From Nitrospira lenta (GTDB taxonomy: Bacteria; Nitrospirota; Nitrospiria; Nitrospirales; Nitrospiraceae), in NCBI GenBank assembly GCA_945906715.1, contig CAMDRK010000215.1, positions 1 to 5,086 on the forward strand: a stretch of 5,086 nt of DNA, in the 5' to 3' direction. The notes below the pieces were generated by a model. It made no database searches and had not been told where the DNA came from. It worked only from the letters and a program-made list of their open reading frames with translations. Made by a program: the position numbers and the translations under genes. Of this stretch, positions 4,208-5,086 are shown piece after piece (within the stretch, counting starts at the first letter, position 1; the number at the start of each line of letters is the position of its first letter).

Positions 4208-5086
4208 ATGGAAACCTATTACACCGTTCTTGAAATTCAAGATTCCGCGACTCTCGAAGAGGTCAAGGAAGCCTACCGGCTCTTACTGCAAGTCTGGCAT
4301 CCCGACCGCTTTCACCATAGTCCCACGCTTCTGGCAAAGGCTGAGCAAAAGTCCGGGAAAATCAATGTGGCCTTCGAGACACTCAGTGCCCCTGTATTGA
4401 GACAACAGTATGACGCATGGCTCCGTGCCAGCCATGGACGGAGTACGAAGGCTGTTGAACCTGTGACCTGCCCTTCCTGTCATGCAAACCTTCGCTCCGC
4501 TCCCAAGCAACCTGAGACTTGGGATGCTCACCAGCGGAAGACTGCCGCTGCAGCGGCTCAAGAACATGAATCGTTGTCCCCTGCCAAAACAGCCATGGTG
4601 GCAATCGCCGTACTGTTTCTTGTGATCATCGGATTTACGCTGACGAAAAAATCGAAAGTGATTATTTCAAACAAACCTGCGCAGACAACCGAAACAGAGC
4701 CGCATTCGCATACAGAACCATTAGCCATTGAAGAAGCCCATGTTCACCAGGCCGCAGATCTGCACGATAGTCCTTCCAGCATCGCTGCTCGAACGGATGA
4801 ACGGGAGACATCTCTGGGAAAATCACCAACGACAGAAACACATCAGGAACGCTTGGATCGTCCTGAATTAACACAGCGGCTCATGGCGCAGGCCCCTGGG
4901 CGTACGCCGGCTTCCCTAGAGGAGACAATCTCAGCCGTAGACCTGCAACAACTGAAGTCGCTGGCCGCTCAAGGCAATGCCTCGGCGCAGAACCGACTTG
5001 GAGGGCTGTATTTCAGCGGGCAGGGCGTGCCGCAGAACTATACGACGGCACGGGGCTGGTACGAAAAAGCCGCCGCCCAGGGCAAT
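4208..5086 (+). CDS. J-domain protein with transmembrane segment and Sel1 repeats (3' truncated by window)
   Basis: A frame of 293 codons runs without a stop to the right edge. Residues about 4-70 form a J domain (Y-Y-T-V-L-E-I, E-E-V-K-E-A-Y-R-L-L-L, the invariant H31-P32-D33, then I-N-V-A-F-E-T-L and R-Q-Q-Y-D-A-W). J domains stimulate the ATPase of DnaK/Hsp70. A single C-P-S-C-H pair (C88, C91) follows, like half a zinc ribbon. Residues about 127-146 are one hydrophobic membrane segment, then a polar linker (about 150-245) rich in E, T, H and P. From about 258 a Sel1-type repeat begins (A-x-x-x-L-G-x-L-Y-x-x-G-x-G-V-P-Q-N-Y, A-x-x-W-Y-x-K-A-A-x-Q-G), and more repeats probably continue beyond the window. 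Sel1 repeats are helical protein-binding scaffolds. It is divergent from ung with 175 bases between starts. A membrane-tethered cochaperone is the likely role; its client is unknown. Confidence 0.9.
   Translation, partial: METYYTVLEIQDSATLEEVKEAYRLLLQVWHPDRFHHSPTLLAKAEQKSGKINVAFETLSAPVLRQQYDAWLRASHGRSTKAVEPVTCPSCHANLRSAPKQPETWDAHQRKTAAAAAQEHESLSPAKTAMVAIAVLFLVIIGFTLTKKSKVIISNKPAQTTETEPHSHTEPLAIEEAHVHQAADLHDSPSSIAARTDERETSLGKSPTTETHQERLDRPELTQRLMAQAPGRTPASLEETISAVDLQQLKSLAAQGNASAQNRLGGLYFSGQGVPQNYTTARGWYEKAAAQGN

Noticed and set aside
4161..4400. Plus-strand frame from GTG 4161, and minus-strand frames at 4283-4604 and 4662-4874
   Set aside because: They are out-of-frame or antisense to the J-domain/Sel1 gene, which has clear domain motifs.

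Overview
The window looks like an ordinary chromosomal stretch from a free-living Gram-negative bacterium of moderate GC content. The small conserved hypothetical proteins and the intergenic repeats remind me of Nitrospira (Nitrospirota). That assignment is recognition from memory, not a database result. No phage, plasmid, insertion sequence, tRNA, rRNA or CRISPR array is visible.

Layout from left to right. Positions 3-149 are the C-terminal end of a Tim44-like domain protein (+). Positions 150-426 are intergenic and hold a long imperfect hairpin and a diverged direct repeat; the genes on either side converge on it. Positions 427-1110 (possibly to 1176) encode a predicted coiled-coil lipoprotein (-). 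A divergent spacer leads to two small + strand genes, 1367-1720 (possible SH3-like barrel) and 1849-2097 (82 aa, unknown). Arrays of a 7-bp unit lie on both sides of the second gene. Two - strand genes follow: 2265-2609 (a small conserved protein of unknown function) and 2699-2944 (CsbD-like stress protein). After a featureless spacer, a 9-bp-period array with a perfect 26-bp inverted repeat (3222-3345) sits just beyond the stop codon of a family 1 uracil-DNA glycosylase gene (ung, -, 3352-4032). Divergent from ung, a J-domain / transmembrane / Sel1-repeat protein starts at 4208 (+) and runs off the right end.

The genes do not form one pathway. They are single genes or short units with housekeeping or stress roles: DNA repair (ung), a CsbD-like protein, an envelope lipoprotein, and a membrane-anchored J-protein. 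The most distinctive feature is between the genes. Three unrelated repeat families (the hairpin family with GCGCGCAG, the 7-mer AGTTCTG, and the 9-mer CAGACAGAC) each occupy gene 3' ends, and each forms inverted arms able to fold. I see no convincing new multi-gene system. The findings worth following are the repeat architecture, the heptad arrays enclosing the 82-aa gene in inverted orientation, and the topology conflict in the J-domain/Sel1 protein.
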